Positions 1 through 12,544 of a DNA stretch of 64,000 nt are shown here, piece by piece. Source of the DNA: Dryococelus australis (lineage: Eukaryota > Arthropoda > Insecta > Phasmatodea > Phasmatidae); NCBI GenBank assembly GCA_029891345.1, contig CM057009.1:89699416-89763415 (forward strand), written 5' to 3'. Position 1 is the first letter of the stretch; each line of letters opens with the position of its first letter. A program made the position numbers and the translations under genes. A model generated the notes under the pieces. The model was not told where the DNA came from, searched no databases, and saw only the letters and a program-made list of their open reading frames with translations.

Positions 1-2100
1 GTCGCTGAATGTAAATATCTATGCATGAGCGAAACTGAGGTCCTAGCAATGTTCTTGAAAGATAAATGAAATAATCTTACTAACACTCGCCTAGTGCTGG
101 GCAGATCACAAAGTCATTTACATGTTTTATCTTGAAAAATGTAGCGATATCTTTGAAAGCCTGTGTTGCTTTTACAACATCTAAATCATATCAAGACAGT
201 TAGTTCAAAGTTCATCATTTGTAACATGTAAGACACGCATTAGTAATCACTTTTACAACTGTCTCCATCCAAAAATTCCCTATATTCACACGAATGATAA
301 TAACGCGATTGATTTAATAGATATATTATTCATTACATTGTTTCTCGGTGTTTATTAACAAATATTTATAGTGACTTTGCATAAAAATTTAACCAGCCAA
401 GTAAGGCCCTCCGAGAACTAGACTTACGGGAAAGTTGAACAAGCACAAACGCAAGTCAAGGCTGTCCTGATGTTAAAATGGAAATTGTCACATTCATTTT
501 TTTAACTGTTCAATAACGGTTAACTTAAAGTGGTGTTGCTAAACAATTATACAATTATACAAGGACGAATAAACATGTTAGGTTCCTGGTTATGCTACAG
601 GTGTAAAGTGCACAAGAGTGAAATTGGAATTTCTGGACCGTGCAACTATTCCTAGCACCTACGTAGTCCACTTGACGATTGAAACGCTGATCCCAACATG
701 ACAAACTCTATGATATCCTCTTTGTGTGCAAATAAGGATCTTGTTCCAGTCCATCTCTGAAAGCATCGTGTGCACTTCCAGCATTCCAGAATCGCATACC
801 AATAAGCTTCAATGGTACAAATAATTGAAGATTCGATGGTGCCGAATAAGATCTATATGATCCATAAACTACTAGTTGCAGGTACACAAAATCTTCTGAG
901 TTGGCTGCGCAGTCTGAGGGTCGCACTGTCTTGAAGAAGCGTAAAACCTGGGGGTGATGACTTGGCCTCTTCCTGGGAATTTCCGCCCTTAATCATAGTA
1001 ATTTTTCAAAACACCTATCTGTCAGCGGTGATTATTTCATCACGTTGCGGAAATTCAAGAAGAACAGACCCTCAGAATCCCGGAACACAGTTGCCATAAT
1101 AATTCCGGCCACTGGAGCGTATTGTATCTTATATCTAGGTGTTGAGTAGTTTAATATTGAAGTTAGATTGGGGGGGGGTCAGAGTAGCGAGGTAAGACGT
1201 GGTAGCTCCTCTACTTTGTTGGTGAAATGCAGCTACCTGGCGAAAACCATGTAGGTGCTTTACTTAGACCTCCTCCTTGTCAGTCGAGAAGGAGGTGCGT
1301 GATTGCTTTTTTTTCTTTTGCTGCGTTTGTGATAACGTTTTGTTGGTTTGTGAAGGAAGTGATGTAATGTCTGCGCTATTTTGAAGTGTCCACTAGTGGC
1401 GCGTGTAAAGAGTATGCCAATATACTTGACTAAACAAATACGCTGTCATAAAGCTTAAAACTTACTGGTTTCGTTTCTGTTCCTTTCTCTTGTATGAGTG
1501 TGGTGGCCGACCATGTTTGTTCACAGTACGATTGGGGCAAGACGAGACTATGGTGGGTAACCCATCTGGCCACTAACAAATCTGTTTGAGGATATGAATA
1601 CTTTCGGGGTGATATTTTGCATGTCTGCGAGTGAAATGTGTATTTATACTGCTGAGGTTTTCAATATAAAAATATACAACTGTGATGAAACCGGAGTGTC
1701 AGATGTCCTAAACTAAAATATCAAAACAAGAAGTTCAAAGGGGAAATAAATGGGGTGTGGCTGTGTTGGGGACGCGGACGTTTGTTTTGCGTGAATACGT
1801 CTACGTTGACGCGCTCGGATGCCTTGATGTTTTTTTACGTTCCCGGTGCCTCTTCACTCTATAATATGTGGTTTTATGGATGTCGCTGGATTGCTTTTGA
1901 GATGCTCTTTCCACTCGTATACGATTTTTTTATTTCGAGTTGGCTATTTAAAGAATATAGACCAAAATTGTGTTAAGTTTTCTTAATTTTTTACATAATA
2001 CAATTTCACCATAAACACAAAAAAAAAGTTTTTATATACGTTATCGATTGATCTTGACGAGAGCTGTCGATTGAAACTAAAACGACTGTTGTAGCATCAC
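1..2100. other. Intergenic, no gene recognised
   Basis: AT-rich sequence with short frames only. The open frame at 1755-1976 has no recognisable motif or homopolymer-free coding character and I do not accept it as a gene. A G9 run lies near 1170. Nothing else here can be supported. Confidence 0.6.
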
Positions 2101-2138
2101 CTAGTCAAATGTTATGCAACGCGGAAATTAAGAGACGC

Positions 2139-2203
2139 GGCGAAACTAACTCAAAATTGCCGCGGGGGGGGGGGGGGGGGCGAAATTTCGAGTTAGTTTC
2201 GCC
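2139..2203. repeat. Short inverted repeat around a G17 tract
   Basis: The 20-base arm at 2139-2158 (GGCGAAACTAACTCAAAATT) matches the reverse complement of 2184-2203 at 19 of 20 positions. Between the arms lies an uninterrupted run of 17 G (2164-2180). It could be the collapsed remains of a very small fold-back element, and the G-run could form a quadruplex in a hairpin loop. The exact G-run length is vulnerable to assembly error. Confidence 0.75.
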
Positions 2204-2783
2204 TCATACCAGGCTCACGCGATGCTTCGCAGTCCTCACTCAACGTAACATATTTCTTGAACAATTGGTAATCGAGTGATTTAATTTAATTTTGAATGTA
2301 GACGATAGATTCGGAGCTGCATACCAAACTGTATCCCCCAAATTTTGTTATCTTCGGACTTTCTGGTTTGCCTCCCACTATGGATGAAAATTTAAAGCCG
2401 TTTTCTAGTAAAAAAAACCCGTTGGTACACTCGTCTTTGCAGAAGAGTAACTATAATGTGGAAATTTGTTTCAGTACATCTGGCGTTAACATGCCTCCAG
2501 TGCTGATTTTTCCAAGGCAACGGATAAAGCCGACAATACCCTAATCGCACATATGTTTCATTAAGGACGAAGCCTGGCCAACTGAACCAAATAAATGTCA
2601 AGTGCAGGCACCTAGTGGCAGACATTAAAACTAGCGCCCCACCGCTCGATAATTGGAGGATAAAATTCCCCCTGGCAGTTTGCGATGCAACCAGCCGAGC
2701 AGATCTGTCTCGTGGGTTGCAGTGTGCCAGGCGTTTTACCTGGGTGAAGATTTTCGGCCACAAATAATATTACGATAGTTTCT

Positions 2784-2849
2784 CACCCGCCTTATTCACT
2801 CGACCTGGCTCCATGCGACTTTTTTTTATTCCCAAGTATGAAAACAACG
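2784..2849 (+). pseudogene. Mariner transposase fragment (third catalytic Asp region)
   Basis: The plus frame reads HPPYSLDLAPCDFFLFPSMK, which matches the signature around the last catalytic aspartate of mariner (DD34D) transposases, normally YSPDLAPxDffLFp. Catalysis there is cut-and-paste transposition of a short DNA element. Only about 22 codons are recognisable. The upstream plus frame (2540-2780) does not look like the rest of a transposase, so this is a stub. It ends where the fold-back structure starts at about 2866, so the two may share a history. Recognition rests on one short motif. Confidence 0.6.
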
Positions 2850-3089
2850 TAATTATTAAGAATAGGGGCTTTTCTGAAGAAAAAATCTTGGAAAGTGGTA
2901 TAATTCCACTCTGCTAATTACACAGAACACGAATTTACTAAGGGCATCAACATTAGACCAATACAAACCCCAAAACTATAGTGGGGAGGACTATGAATAT
3001 CAGGGAAATTCTGGTGTAAAATGGGTAAAAAAAATGTAAATAATATAATATCTTTTAATGAAAAGACATCAAATTGGATACAAAACAGA

Positions 3090-3325
3090 GCCAAACGTTA
3101 ACTAAATAGACAATATTCCGATACAAGCTACAAATGCAATATTGGGGAGGGCTATGATGATCAGGGAAATTGTGAGGTTAAAAAAATACAAAATAAGTAC
3201 ATTTTCATTATAAACTTTAACCCATCAATTTCCCTGATCTTCATAGCCCTCCCCACTATCGTATTTGTAGCTTGTATTAGTAATATTGTCAATTTAAGTC
3301 ATGTTCAGTTAAATTTTTTGCAATT
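3090..3325. repeat. Nested palindrome inside the fold-back structure
   Basis: About 3092-3175 pairs with about 3225-3322. Both arms carry, in mirrored order, GACAATATT, ATACAAGCTACAAAT, GGGGAGGGCTATGA and GATCAGGGAAATTG. The loop is about 50 bp of AT-rich sequence. The GGGGAGGGCTATGA..GATCAGGGAAATT block is the same one present in the outer arms, so one short block occurs four times in alternating orientation in 1.1 kb. Confidence 0.8.
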
Positions 3326-3445
3326 AAACATGTTTTCATGAAACAATATTACAGTAATATTACAAATAGTAAAAAAATATGTTCAATTGCAAAACACACA
3401 CAGACACATTATTTCTCAGTGTAAATAGGTTACATATGGCAATAA

Positions 3446-3803
3446 TTTATGGGGGAACTCCAAGCTTCGCTAATGCGTGACGCTTCGCATCACCACCCAA
3501 AAAAAAATTTGCCGGTGCGCCTTGAATCACTGATTTGGGTATTTACTCCCCTGCTGGTGCTGGGACTTTGGCTCGGTGCATAATGTTTGGCTACGCTTGT
3601 ACAGTATTTTCAAGTGTGATGGAGCTACTCTTGAAACTCATTTGTGGGGATACTCCAAGCTTCGATGATGAGTGACTCTTCGCGTCACCATCCAAAAAAA
3701 ATTGCTGGAGCGGCTTGAATCACTGTTTTGGGGATTTACTCCCCTGCTGGGGCTGGGTATATGTCTCGGTGCATAATGTATGGCTACATTTGTAAAATAT
3801 TTT
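3446..3803. repeat. Direct duplication, ~160 bp, spaced 195 bp
   Basis: Copy one (about 3446-3610) and copy two (about 3641-3803) share CTCCAAGCTTCG, CGTCACCA/GCATCACCA, CTTGAATCACTG, ATTTACTCCCCTGCTGG and CTCGGTGCATAATGT..GGCTAC in the same order. Several substitutions and indels separate them, so the duplication is not recent. It lies within the fold-back structure. An open frame crosses copy two on the minus strand but has no counterpart in copy one. Confidence 0.8.
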
Positions 3804-4029
3804 TTGCTATTTAACATATTTTCCTCAATAAATATTATATTAGTCACATATGTTTCACTCGTTTTACCCCAAAATTCTCTGATCTCCATAACCCTCCCAA
3901 CTATCAGTTTTGGGGTTTCTAGTGGTCAAGTGTTGATGCCCCTAGTAAATTTTTGTTCTGTGTAATTAGTAGAGAGGAATTATACCACGTTCCGAATTTT
4001 TTTCCCAAAAAAATTTCTTCATTTAGTTA

Positions 4030-7000
4030 ATACTCACCAAATTATTCGCAATTCATACGGCGTACGCAATCTACAACTTCGGCCCATTTGACCACACTAC
4101 ACAGACACATTAATGACCGCACATGTATTATATTTTACCTTTTCCTCTGCTGCAAGAGCATAAAAACACTCGTAATTTCACACATTTATTAGATTTAACA
4201 CTTCAAACAATATGAATTGCAATAAAACACGCATTTAATCACTCGTTAATACGAAGCCTCAGACAGGACCGGTGCAAACCGTCCCGCAATTTCCCACGAT
4301 CCATCTGACGCCAACCAACATGGTGGTATACGCACAGGCGCAGTGTATCGAAAATAACATAGATAACATAGCGGTATACGCGCACGCGCAGTGTAGTGAT
4401 AATAACATGGCGGTATACATCGTCTCCAAAGATAAACATCGTCTCTGAACGAGGCTCTACGATATCTATATTTATTCTACTATTAATACTTTTTATCCTC
4501 TCCTCGATATAGACCAGGTAAGCCTTGAGTCATCCACCAGCATTACGTAATGTCCCGACACTGCTCCATACCTGTGTTGTTTACCTGTATAAACCTCAGG
4601 GCAGCGCTATAATTAAACCATTTATATTACGATTTACGCATTAAATATTCGTTTTAAAACGGTATTCTTACATGTACAACAATTCCGTGAACCTATATAA
4701 ATATATTCTACTTAAATTATGCGTATTTCATATCATAAATGCAGTAATCTTGATCACCCTCCTCCCTATTACTCCTCCAAAATTCCTTGTAATTATGATT
4801 AGTAATAACAATATGTAACATATCCAGATAAATTTTTTTCAGATTTTCGAAAAAGACCCTATTCTTATGAATTACCGAAAACAACCCTTTAAGGGAGGCA
4901 TTTTCATGATGTACAAAAGATGAAACAAATATCGCTGGAGGCAGTGAGCCCCATTACTTTGGACAGGTTTGATAACTGTTTCCAACAATAAAAAAAATTG
5001 GGATAAATTCAATATATCTGATGTATACAATTATGTAGAAGATTACATTTTTTTAATATTTATGTCACATAAACAATGTTTTAAAAAATTCGCCTTATTT
5101 TTGTGTCCTCCCTCGTAAATTAACTGCTCGCGCAAATGCCGTAGAAAAGCAAGTAAATGGTACAATACAACAATAATTATAAATAAATTATATCGATATG
5201 TTAAATTAAAAATACCAAATCCAGTGTCATATTTTATGAGGTTATATACATATACACACTCCAATAGCTGGGTGATCAAAATAGCTACTTGAAATTCGAG
5301 CCTAATTTTTACATTGGTGGGAAATTATATGTACAATTACGATATCGAAAAATAATACCTCGCAAACTGTGTAGGAATATACGAACAGAATATAATTTAC
5401 AATAATAATACCTGAAAAGATAAGGAGAGTGAAAACAATCTATCATCTATCGCGTCCGAAAAAAACTGAGATATTGAGCGTCTCTGCCCGCCTTACATAC
5501 CTGCATAGCCGGAGATGTCATGTCACAAACACGCAATCAAGAGAGAGCAATATGACATTATGATTAAATATGTTCTCCCATCAACGCACTCTAGCAGGCA
5601 GTGTTGAAAAAACACAGACTATAATCAGTGTATCCTACTACGCAAAATATCACATAAATTAACACACACACACATATATATATATTTATAATTACTTATA
5701 TCATTATTATTTGTTTTTATTTATAATTGTTTTCTTATAATAATATATTAAATATTAAAATATAAAAAATCATAACAATGTGGAGTTTAAATTGATTTTC
5801 GTATATTTATATTTACAAATTTTATTTTAGTTATAATTTTTTTATATAAATGGAATTCCCACACATATCTGAAATGTAAAAAATTTCTCCTCAATTTTAT
5901 ACATTTAACTAAGCAAATTATTGTGTATGTTCTGTATTTATTTTCAACATGATGTGATATTATGTTAAATTTTAAAATGTGTTATTTGCAAAACAATATA
6001 TTAAGGTTTTTTTGCAGTTCTGAATATTTGTTAGAATTATTTGTCGAAAAAATTTTACGCTGAAATATACATTAATGTATTATATATTTATAATTTTTTT
6101 TACATGGAATGAAGTGAAAGATTTTCGACTTCAAATACCTTGTGCCTATAAAATCGAAATAATTACCGGCATTCATTAATTGGTAGGTATACATATCGAG
6201 TAAGAGATCGTAACTATTGAGCAACTTCGTGTTTGTGCGACAATCTTGAGTCGAAGGAGACGAATGTCCCCCAACGTCTACTGAAGTCTGCCGAGCACTT
6301 CCGAAGTCAAGCCGAAGCAAGTCTGACGAGTCTCACCGCCCCATTAAATATACATTGCACCGAAATCATCATATGTTTACTACTATAATACTCGACAAAT
6401 TAGTACGGAGGTGTTTTAGTTGCAGCGAAATTGCAATAGTCATGCAATTTGCAGGAGCACTAACACATGGACAAAAATTAGTGTGCCGGGCTTCGTGTGG
6501 GCACAGAGAAAGTTTGTTGGTAGCCGCTACCGAAAATATCAGTTGACTACTAGAATCTTCACATTTTTACCCCCACATTGTAGTAGAATAGTATCTACTC
6601 CCACCTATGGCATGCTACCACACCTACCCGTTCCTCTCACTCCATAATTGCACACTACTTCAATCAGATACCGCTACCGGGTGAACCAGGCTCTCATCTC
6701 CTACTGCCACAAATGTAAATTAAACGTAGCCAAACTTGAAAACCTGCATGGCTCAAGCCTCCTACTCTGCTCTCATACTATACAAGTTGTCGCAGGATAC
6801 ATGCAAATGCCCCTCTAGACAACGTCTGTTGCCAACAGAGTTGTTGCAGATATAATGTCAAATAAAAATACTGGACAGTATTCATTAGTGTACAGGCTAT
6901 ATCCAATAACGTGTACGGTTTTATGGATGGTTTATGTAGACACCAAGAAGAATAAATGTTCAAAACGTCCAAGTGCGGCACCACGTGTAAAAACGTGTAT

Positions 7001-7120
7001 AATTGTGAATCTGTGCATGTTTCCGAATATCTACAATGATTGTGAATATAACCGAATACTGGAAGTGTCATGTGTATGTGTAATGCCTATGTACTTACTA
7101 TTAGTGCTGCATACATAATA
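4030..7120. other. AT-rich stretch without recognisable genes
   Basis: Only short frames. A CA/TA microsatellite lies near 5663-5690. The frames at 6072-6320 and 6355-6647 show no motif. Nothing else is supported. Confidence 0.55.
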
Positions 7121-7127
7121 TAGTTTA

Positions 7128-7370
7128 GGTGTCACCACAAATAGAATTCTAAAGGGTTTATTTAGATCGTGTGAGCAAGTGGGCCATGCAACTGGACCGA
7201 CTAGACAAATCCAGATACTTTGACATGACGTTTCATTCAACAATGCCGTAACAGATCGACTGACATGTGCTGGAACATCATCGTGGATGAGCCACATTCT
7301 TTCACATAGTACTGTAAGGCATGGTGACAATACACGTGACCCTACATGGCAATTAAACACAATACCAGTC
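7128..7370 (-). pseudogene. DDE (IS630/Tc1/mariner-type) transposase relic, C-terminal part
   Basis: A minus-strand frame carries RMWLIHDDVPAHVSRSVTAL followed by GPVAWPTCSHDLNKP. These correspond to the second catalytic Asp block (mwfmHDGAPAHfs) and the WPxRSPDLnPlDFyLWG block of a transposase family common in insect genomes. The HDG has become HDD, and the terminal catalytic Asp region reads KPF, so the enzyme is dead. Sequence to the right, toward 7600, keeps faint similarity only in shifting frames. The same family occurs on the opposite strand at 8806-9435. Confidence 0.75.
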
Positions 7371-8800
7371 CAAAAATAATTCGAAATAGTTTTTATGGAT
7401 TGTTAACAGTGGTACATGGATTCTTTTTTGTCTACTGATGATTATTGTGGAAATTTATTATTCCCATTTTCACCAATGTATCCTATGTGTACAGTAAAAT
7501 GAAACTAAGAAATATACGCTGGAGTGCATGTTAGTATTAAAAAAACGCGGCGAAAGAGTTACTCTTGTAAGGTTATTTTAAGGAACAAGAGATAATACAA
7601 TAACTGCTGATGATGTACCCTCCATATTGACATGTGTCTTAGAGGTAATGCAACCACCATATGTCTGGTGCTAACACATGGATCATCCTATATATTTTCA
7701 AGGTTTCTTTTCTAGATGAGGTGTACGAAGCCTTCTAAGTCGTTCTCTATACAAAACTCTTGCTTTCAATGTTCCAGTGTCAGCAAATTGGCGAAACAAA
7801 GCACAAATATTCAATGGCTTGGCGGTGCTCTGCCTCGGAACGTATCGTCCTACAACCTGTCTCTCAATAATAATGGTATACCCACATATGAAAATAATGT
7901 CAGTTAGTTAACCATGCGGTTATTAGGTGCCTTTATTATGTTACACGGGAATTGTCTACAGCAGGGAGCTTCAAATTATAAACTAAATGACAAGTACCTA
8001 CAACACCCACTTATAAACCACACTCGTAAAATGGTTCGAATGAAACTAGAGTACTAATAAGTTTAGTAGTGATGCTAAACATTCCTGTATTTGCAACCTG
8101 ATGTGTCATATTACATCCACAATTTACAGGTTGAGTCGTAGATGTAAGCGGTGTCCTTAGGAAATTAAACATGGAAACGTATATACTTATGGTCTAAATT
8201 GATTTCGGATGGTGATAGACGCCCACGAAAGTGAACAGTGTAAATATGTTATGCAATGATAAATGGGAAATTACTTGCGATTAGGCAACGAAAATTAGCA
8301 TACATGCAAATTATTCAAGATCGGTAACACAGAAAATGGTATTATGGAGAGTTGGAGAGTACACTCCTTCATACATTAAATAGAGTGTTTGTACTCTCCT
8401 ACCGCTTAGAAAATTTTAACACTCATCTTGAAGTGATTTGACTTCACGAGTTAGTAATGGACATGCAAAATTCAATAAAAGAAAAAGGTCATCTTTGTAG
8501 TATCCGCTAATCCCTACCGTTACCTCAGAATTCACTTGTTTATTTGGAAAGCAATTTTTTAGTTGCCTGGGCGTACAAGTCCCACAGTCTTGTACGATGT
8601 GTCAACCGACAACCTGGCCGATGATCTAGTCCAAATGCGACAGGTTTTTATACCAGATTGCTGATGGGTGAGAAATTACTGCAAGCAAGTGCCCCTTTGC
8701 GTATGTTCTTGTTATCGTACCAAGTGGCGACGATGTTGCCAGTCTGCTAGCATTGTGTTGGTAGTTTAAACAGCAGGTAGTTCTCCACAAAGTGTATAAT
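7371..8800. other. No recognisable gene
   Basis: Sequence between two relics of one transposase family. The short frame at 7716-7907 has no recognised motif. Remote transposase remnants beyond the 7128-7370 relic are possible but not demonstrable by eye. Confidence 0.4.
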
Positions 8801-8805
8801 AGAGT

Positions 8806-9435
8806 GGAGACATGATGAACTAGCGGTAACGCTTCTTACATATGGGGAATTGCTGTGTAATGCATCAGATACGTGTCGTCGATATGCGGAAATTTTTCCA
8901 GTCCGAAGTTTACCAGATGCATCTGAATTCACATTAGTTCATCACCATTTGCATGAAACAGGAACTGTAGATGCGGGTTACCACAATGTTGGCCGACCAC
9001 AGTTAGATATAGAGCACGATGTGTTGGACTATGTTGATGCTAGAAGCATGTGTGTGGATACATGAACACACATGCAATGTGGGAATCCCACTTTCAATAT
9101 CTGTTTTATCTGAACATTTAGGCGAAGATTGTTATAGGGTGACACATCCTTCCCGCAAGGCTATCTGGAGGTTCATATAGGTGCTTATTGAATGACCACC
9201 TACCGCAACTACTTTGGAGGTGTGCCGCTTAGTTTGCGAGACGACATGGTGTATGCATTGTTGTGCACCACCATACTTTTGTCTCACAGCGAGGGAATAC
9301 ATATATGCGCGGTACCAGGCACGACGGATTTGCCGAGGCAGGGCAGTAAGATGGCCAGCCAGAACACCGGACCTAAACCCAGTCGACTTATACTTCTGAG
9401 GTCACTTGAAGTGGAGTGGAGAGGATTTGGTGGCC
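8806..9435 (+). pseudogene. DDE transposase relic, N- and C-terminal parts with the middle lost
   Basis: At 8806-9065 the frame shows RRYAEIFPVRSLPDASEFTL and then a GRPQLDIEHDVLDYV stretch. This is the N-terminal helix-turn-helix region of insect DDE transposases (typically ..ARRLYaErfPnRr.Pd..tF..vh..LretGs). After a stop, a second frame at 9214-9399 ends RWPARTPDLNPVDLYF, the last catalytic Asp block. The first two catalytic blocks are missing or unreadable, and the frame changes at least once. It belongs to the same family as the minus-strand relic at 7128-7370. DNA cut-and-paste is the ancestral role; no activity is possible now. Confidence 0.8.
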
Positions 9436-9469
9436 CTTAACATTGTGTTCTTGAGAGCCGATGAGGGCG

Positions 9470-9665
9470 AAGCGAGGTGAGTATGAAGCAGCACTGTAAT
9501 ACAAGTGTCGGGTTAATTTGATATCCCCGAGGAAACCCGGTGACACTAGCACTGTCTGGCACGATTCCCTCATGTGAAGATCCGGAAAAGACAACACCGG
9601 GAATCAATCTGGTTTGCTTTGGTGAGAGGCGGGAATTCTGACCACTGTACCACCGTGGATCTTCG
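9470..9665 (-). repeat. tRNA-derived SINE
   Basis: Read on the minus strand from about 9663, the sequence begins CCACGGTGGTACAGTGGTCA (A-box region) and continues CCCGCCTCTCACC to GATTGATTCCCGG (B-box region). This is a tRNA-Gly/Glu/Asp-like head with internal Pol III promoter boxes. The body then has GGGAATCGTGC, GACAGTGCT and CGGGTTTCCTCGGGG. The same body blocks recur in the SINE at 14385-14750, which has a different head. It lies directly after the transposase relic. Confidence 0.75.
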
Positions 9666-9669
9666 GTCA

Positions 9670-12306
9670 CTTGAAGGCACATGTAATTACAACTAATTTG
9701 TTCAATGTGGAGGATCTCTCTCAAAGGAATCAAAAAGCGTGCTGTACAGAACAGGCCAAATCTCCGTGTGTCGCAGAGTGTGTGCCAGTCATGAGTGTGT
9801 CGCATCCATGCGTGGAGTCGTGTAGCTCAAACTTCGAGCATATGCTGTAACTATGTAAATGCTTCGCATTTCAAGTAAGCAGTACAGGTTGTCAGGTGAC
9901 TTATCTTGTACATCAGGATGTTAGACTGCCTACCTCTAAGGTAGCCGCTAATTAGCTTACCAACTAGACATGTGATTTCTGATGTAACGGTCGGGATTAG
10001 CAGATACACCCAAGGCGACCTTTCTTTTACTGATTTTGGAATGCTCATTTCTAACATGCCATTTCATATTGCTTCAAGCGGAGTGCTACAAAGTTCTGAG
10101 CAATATCAGAGTCAAACTCATATTTACTTGATGAAAGTGCGTACTCTCTTATATAGTAGCGTTTTCTGTGGTTACCTACATTAAACGCACTTGCCTATAT
10201 GCTACTGTTTGTTGCATAACCTCAAGTAATTTTAAATTTATCGTTGTACAGATATCTACTCTCCACTTTTGGAGGCATCCGCCTATCTCCGAAATAATTG
10301 TATTCCCTAAGTATGCATATGACTGGTATATAGATTAAAAAACATATATTTCAATTGTGGAATACTCTTAAAATATTACAATATATGTGGCATGCAGTGC
10401 ATGCACGGTGTAATAGAATCAGTAGATTAGCTGATTGGTAGGTGTAAAGCTGAGCCCGAGTTACCGAAAACCCCAAAAAACTTCATCTATGTCCACAGGT
10501 CGCCCAGCGATACTGCAATTATTTGAATACATCTGTTATTCCTTTTAGTTTTGCTAAAAATAACATGTTTCTAGACTCGTTTTTGTAGTATATTTATAAG
10601 TTATTTAGTTTTTGTTTTTATATGTATTATCCGCTCTTCCAATAAGTACATACATTTACCTTATAATCAAGTCATTAGTACATGTGATACCATGGAGCTG
10701 AGTAAGTCAACAAACGAACACAGAATAAAACACATTGGTTTAATGCTTACCTCACATGATGAATTAATTTGGCTGTCAACGAAATAGATTTTATGAACAA
10801 CAAATATGATAGGCCAAGTATGTATGGTAATTGCCATGTGACTTATTTACACATTATTGGATGGATGGGTGCATGTGAGCTACGTCATTTGTGTAACCCT
10901 AAGTATGCAAAACACTCGAGTATGAGTTCTACTCGGATTTTAACTTGCAAACTTTTAAAAGTGGTACACTTACAAATATTTTTATTTTATAAAATTATAC
11001 TTTATCTAAGAAGACCACTTAACTGACGGTATGAGTATGCAATGAGGTGTGCTCGGCTCAAGTATCATAATTTAGCAATTTGTAACGCGCTGAATACCAC
11101 ATGCTAGTATGGACACAATCGACCTGACATTTAAGACTTCCTTGCTTCTGTGATTACTCTGAATGCTTGGAGAGCCCGAGTCAATGAAATTACAGAGTGG
11201 CAAGCAAAATTAGTATAACAGTGAACCCTCACTTCGATATTTTATAACATAGTCATATGGTACACCAAGCTGACCATGTTAATATGCTGTGCAAAAAAAC
11301 AACGAGCTATAATTTATCAAAAATCTTTTAAAACACTTATTTATGTTTTAAGTAAGTCTTCTGTGACAAACCCTTCAATTAAACGTTTATGTTTGTACCC
11401 TGTGATTAACCCAGCTTAAGTGGAGGATGAACACCTCTGATTCAATCAAATTCGTATGTTTTTTTAATTTTGTTATCGTTTCGGTGTAATTACAGAAGCA
11501 ATCAAGATTTTTGTACATCACATTTTCACAGTAAACTTAGAAACACCAAAAATAGTTGTTACACGAACACATAGCAAATACACTGTTCTGATTCAGAAAA
11601 TACTGTGAATGTCACAGACCTTTGTCACAACACATACTGCCCTTTAACGTATTGAAAATTGTACAACTTAACATTGGTGCTGACTTTATTGCTAGCCTGT
11701 AACAACAGTTTTGGTTGTTACGCCAGATTATATGAGCAGGAAGAATGATGGTGATACACATGAAGATTTTTGGTATCAACATATTTTTTTTTTATTATTT
11801 ATATGTCTCAGAGAGCAGAGCTCTATTGGGAGACTATACATACAAATAGCAGCAAATAGTTATTTTAGATATACACATAACAGAATGCTACTAGCTGAGA
11901 CATCTTTGGCAAGCAATTATTTAACGTACTCAAAGTGTTAAAGAACTTTTCAGATTCCCTTAGGTTACTTTTTCATTACAGTTAAGTCTTCACATTTAAA
12001 CACCTTCATTATAGGTACATGCATCGTAAATATTCTTTGACAATTTCTACAAACTTCTTTGTTTGATTGATGTTGCTAGGTAAATTACTATCAAATCTAC
12101 TTAAGACTATCTCTTACACTAGTTCAGACATAATTATCTATTTTTACTGACTCCCTGTGAAAGTTGCTTGCTTCATTTGAGTTGTGCTCATGTACATTTT
12201 TATTGGTATTAAAGACAGGTTTTAATGAATGTTGTTATTAGTTTATATGCCAAACTTGATACAGATTTGAACCTGCATGTTTAGTGGTTTGATATTACTT
12301 ATTTGG
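9670..12306. other. AT-rich stretch without recognisable genes
   Basis: No protein motif, RNA gene or clear repeat was recognised. Frames at 9972-10184, 10769-11026 and 11711-11941 are short and anonymous. Confidence 0.5.
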
Positions 12307-12310
12307 TATA

Positions 12311-12544
12311 GGCTATTCACGGTAAAGTGAGCACTTTTTTAAGGCCCTTGCAAAACACATTAACCCCTAATAAATATATTTAATTACAGCCTCTAACATA
12401 AACTTTAGAGTGTGATAAAATATATACAATGTGTTTATTAGTTATATTGCAATCTTTATATTAAAAAGTGGCGGAAAATATAAATTAATTCAAAGGAATA
12501 AATTAGCAGAGTCTTAAAAAGTGCTTTCTTTACCGTTAATAGGC
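12311..12544. mobile_element. MITE copy A (short subfamily, 234 bp)
   Basis: The left end reads GGCTATTCACGGTAAAGTGA and the reverse complement of the right end reads GCCTATTAACGGTAAAGAAA. The inverted ends run about 30 bp into an AAGGCCC block. TATA flanks both sides (12307-12310 and 12545-12548), consistent with a 4-bp TATA target duplication, or a TA duplication with TA-starting termini. The interior matches copy B (14897-15128) in inverted orientation. It is inserted in the 3' part of a LINE relic. No coding capacity. Confidence 0.85.

Larger units (their letters stand above)
2866..4025. repeat. Large fold-back (inverted-repeat) structure, ~1.15 kb
   Basis: The left arm, about 2866-3030, is the imperfect reverse complement of about 3838-4025. 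Shared landmarks in order are GTGGTATAATT, CTAATTACACAGAACA, GGGCATCAACA and CCCCAAAACT, then a GGGAGG..TATG..GATCAG block. Arms are about 150-165 bp with small indels. The interior holds a second palindrome and a 195-bp direct duplication, listed separately. This is the layout of a fold-back DNA element or a MITE; no transposase is visible inside. Target duplications could not be fixed by eye. Confidence 0.75.

Noticed and set aside
1755..1976. 73-codon plus-strand frame rich in Trp, Phe and Cys
   Set aside because: No motif, no splice or promoter context; chance open frame.
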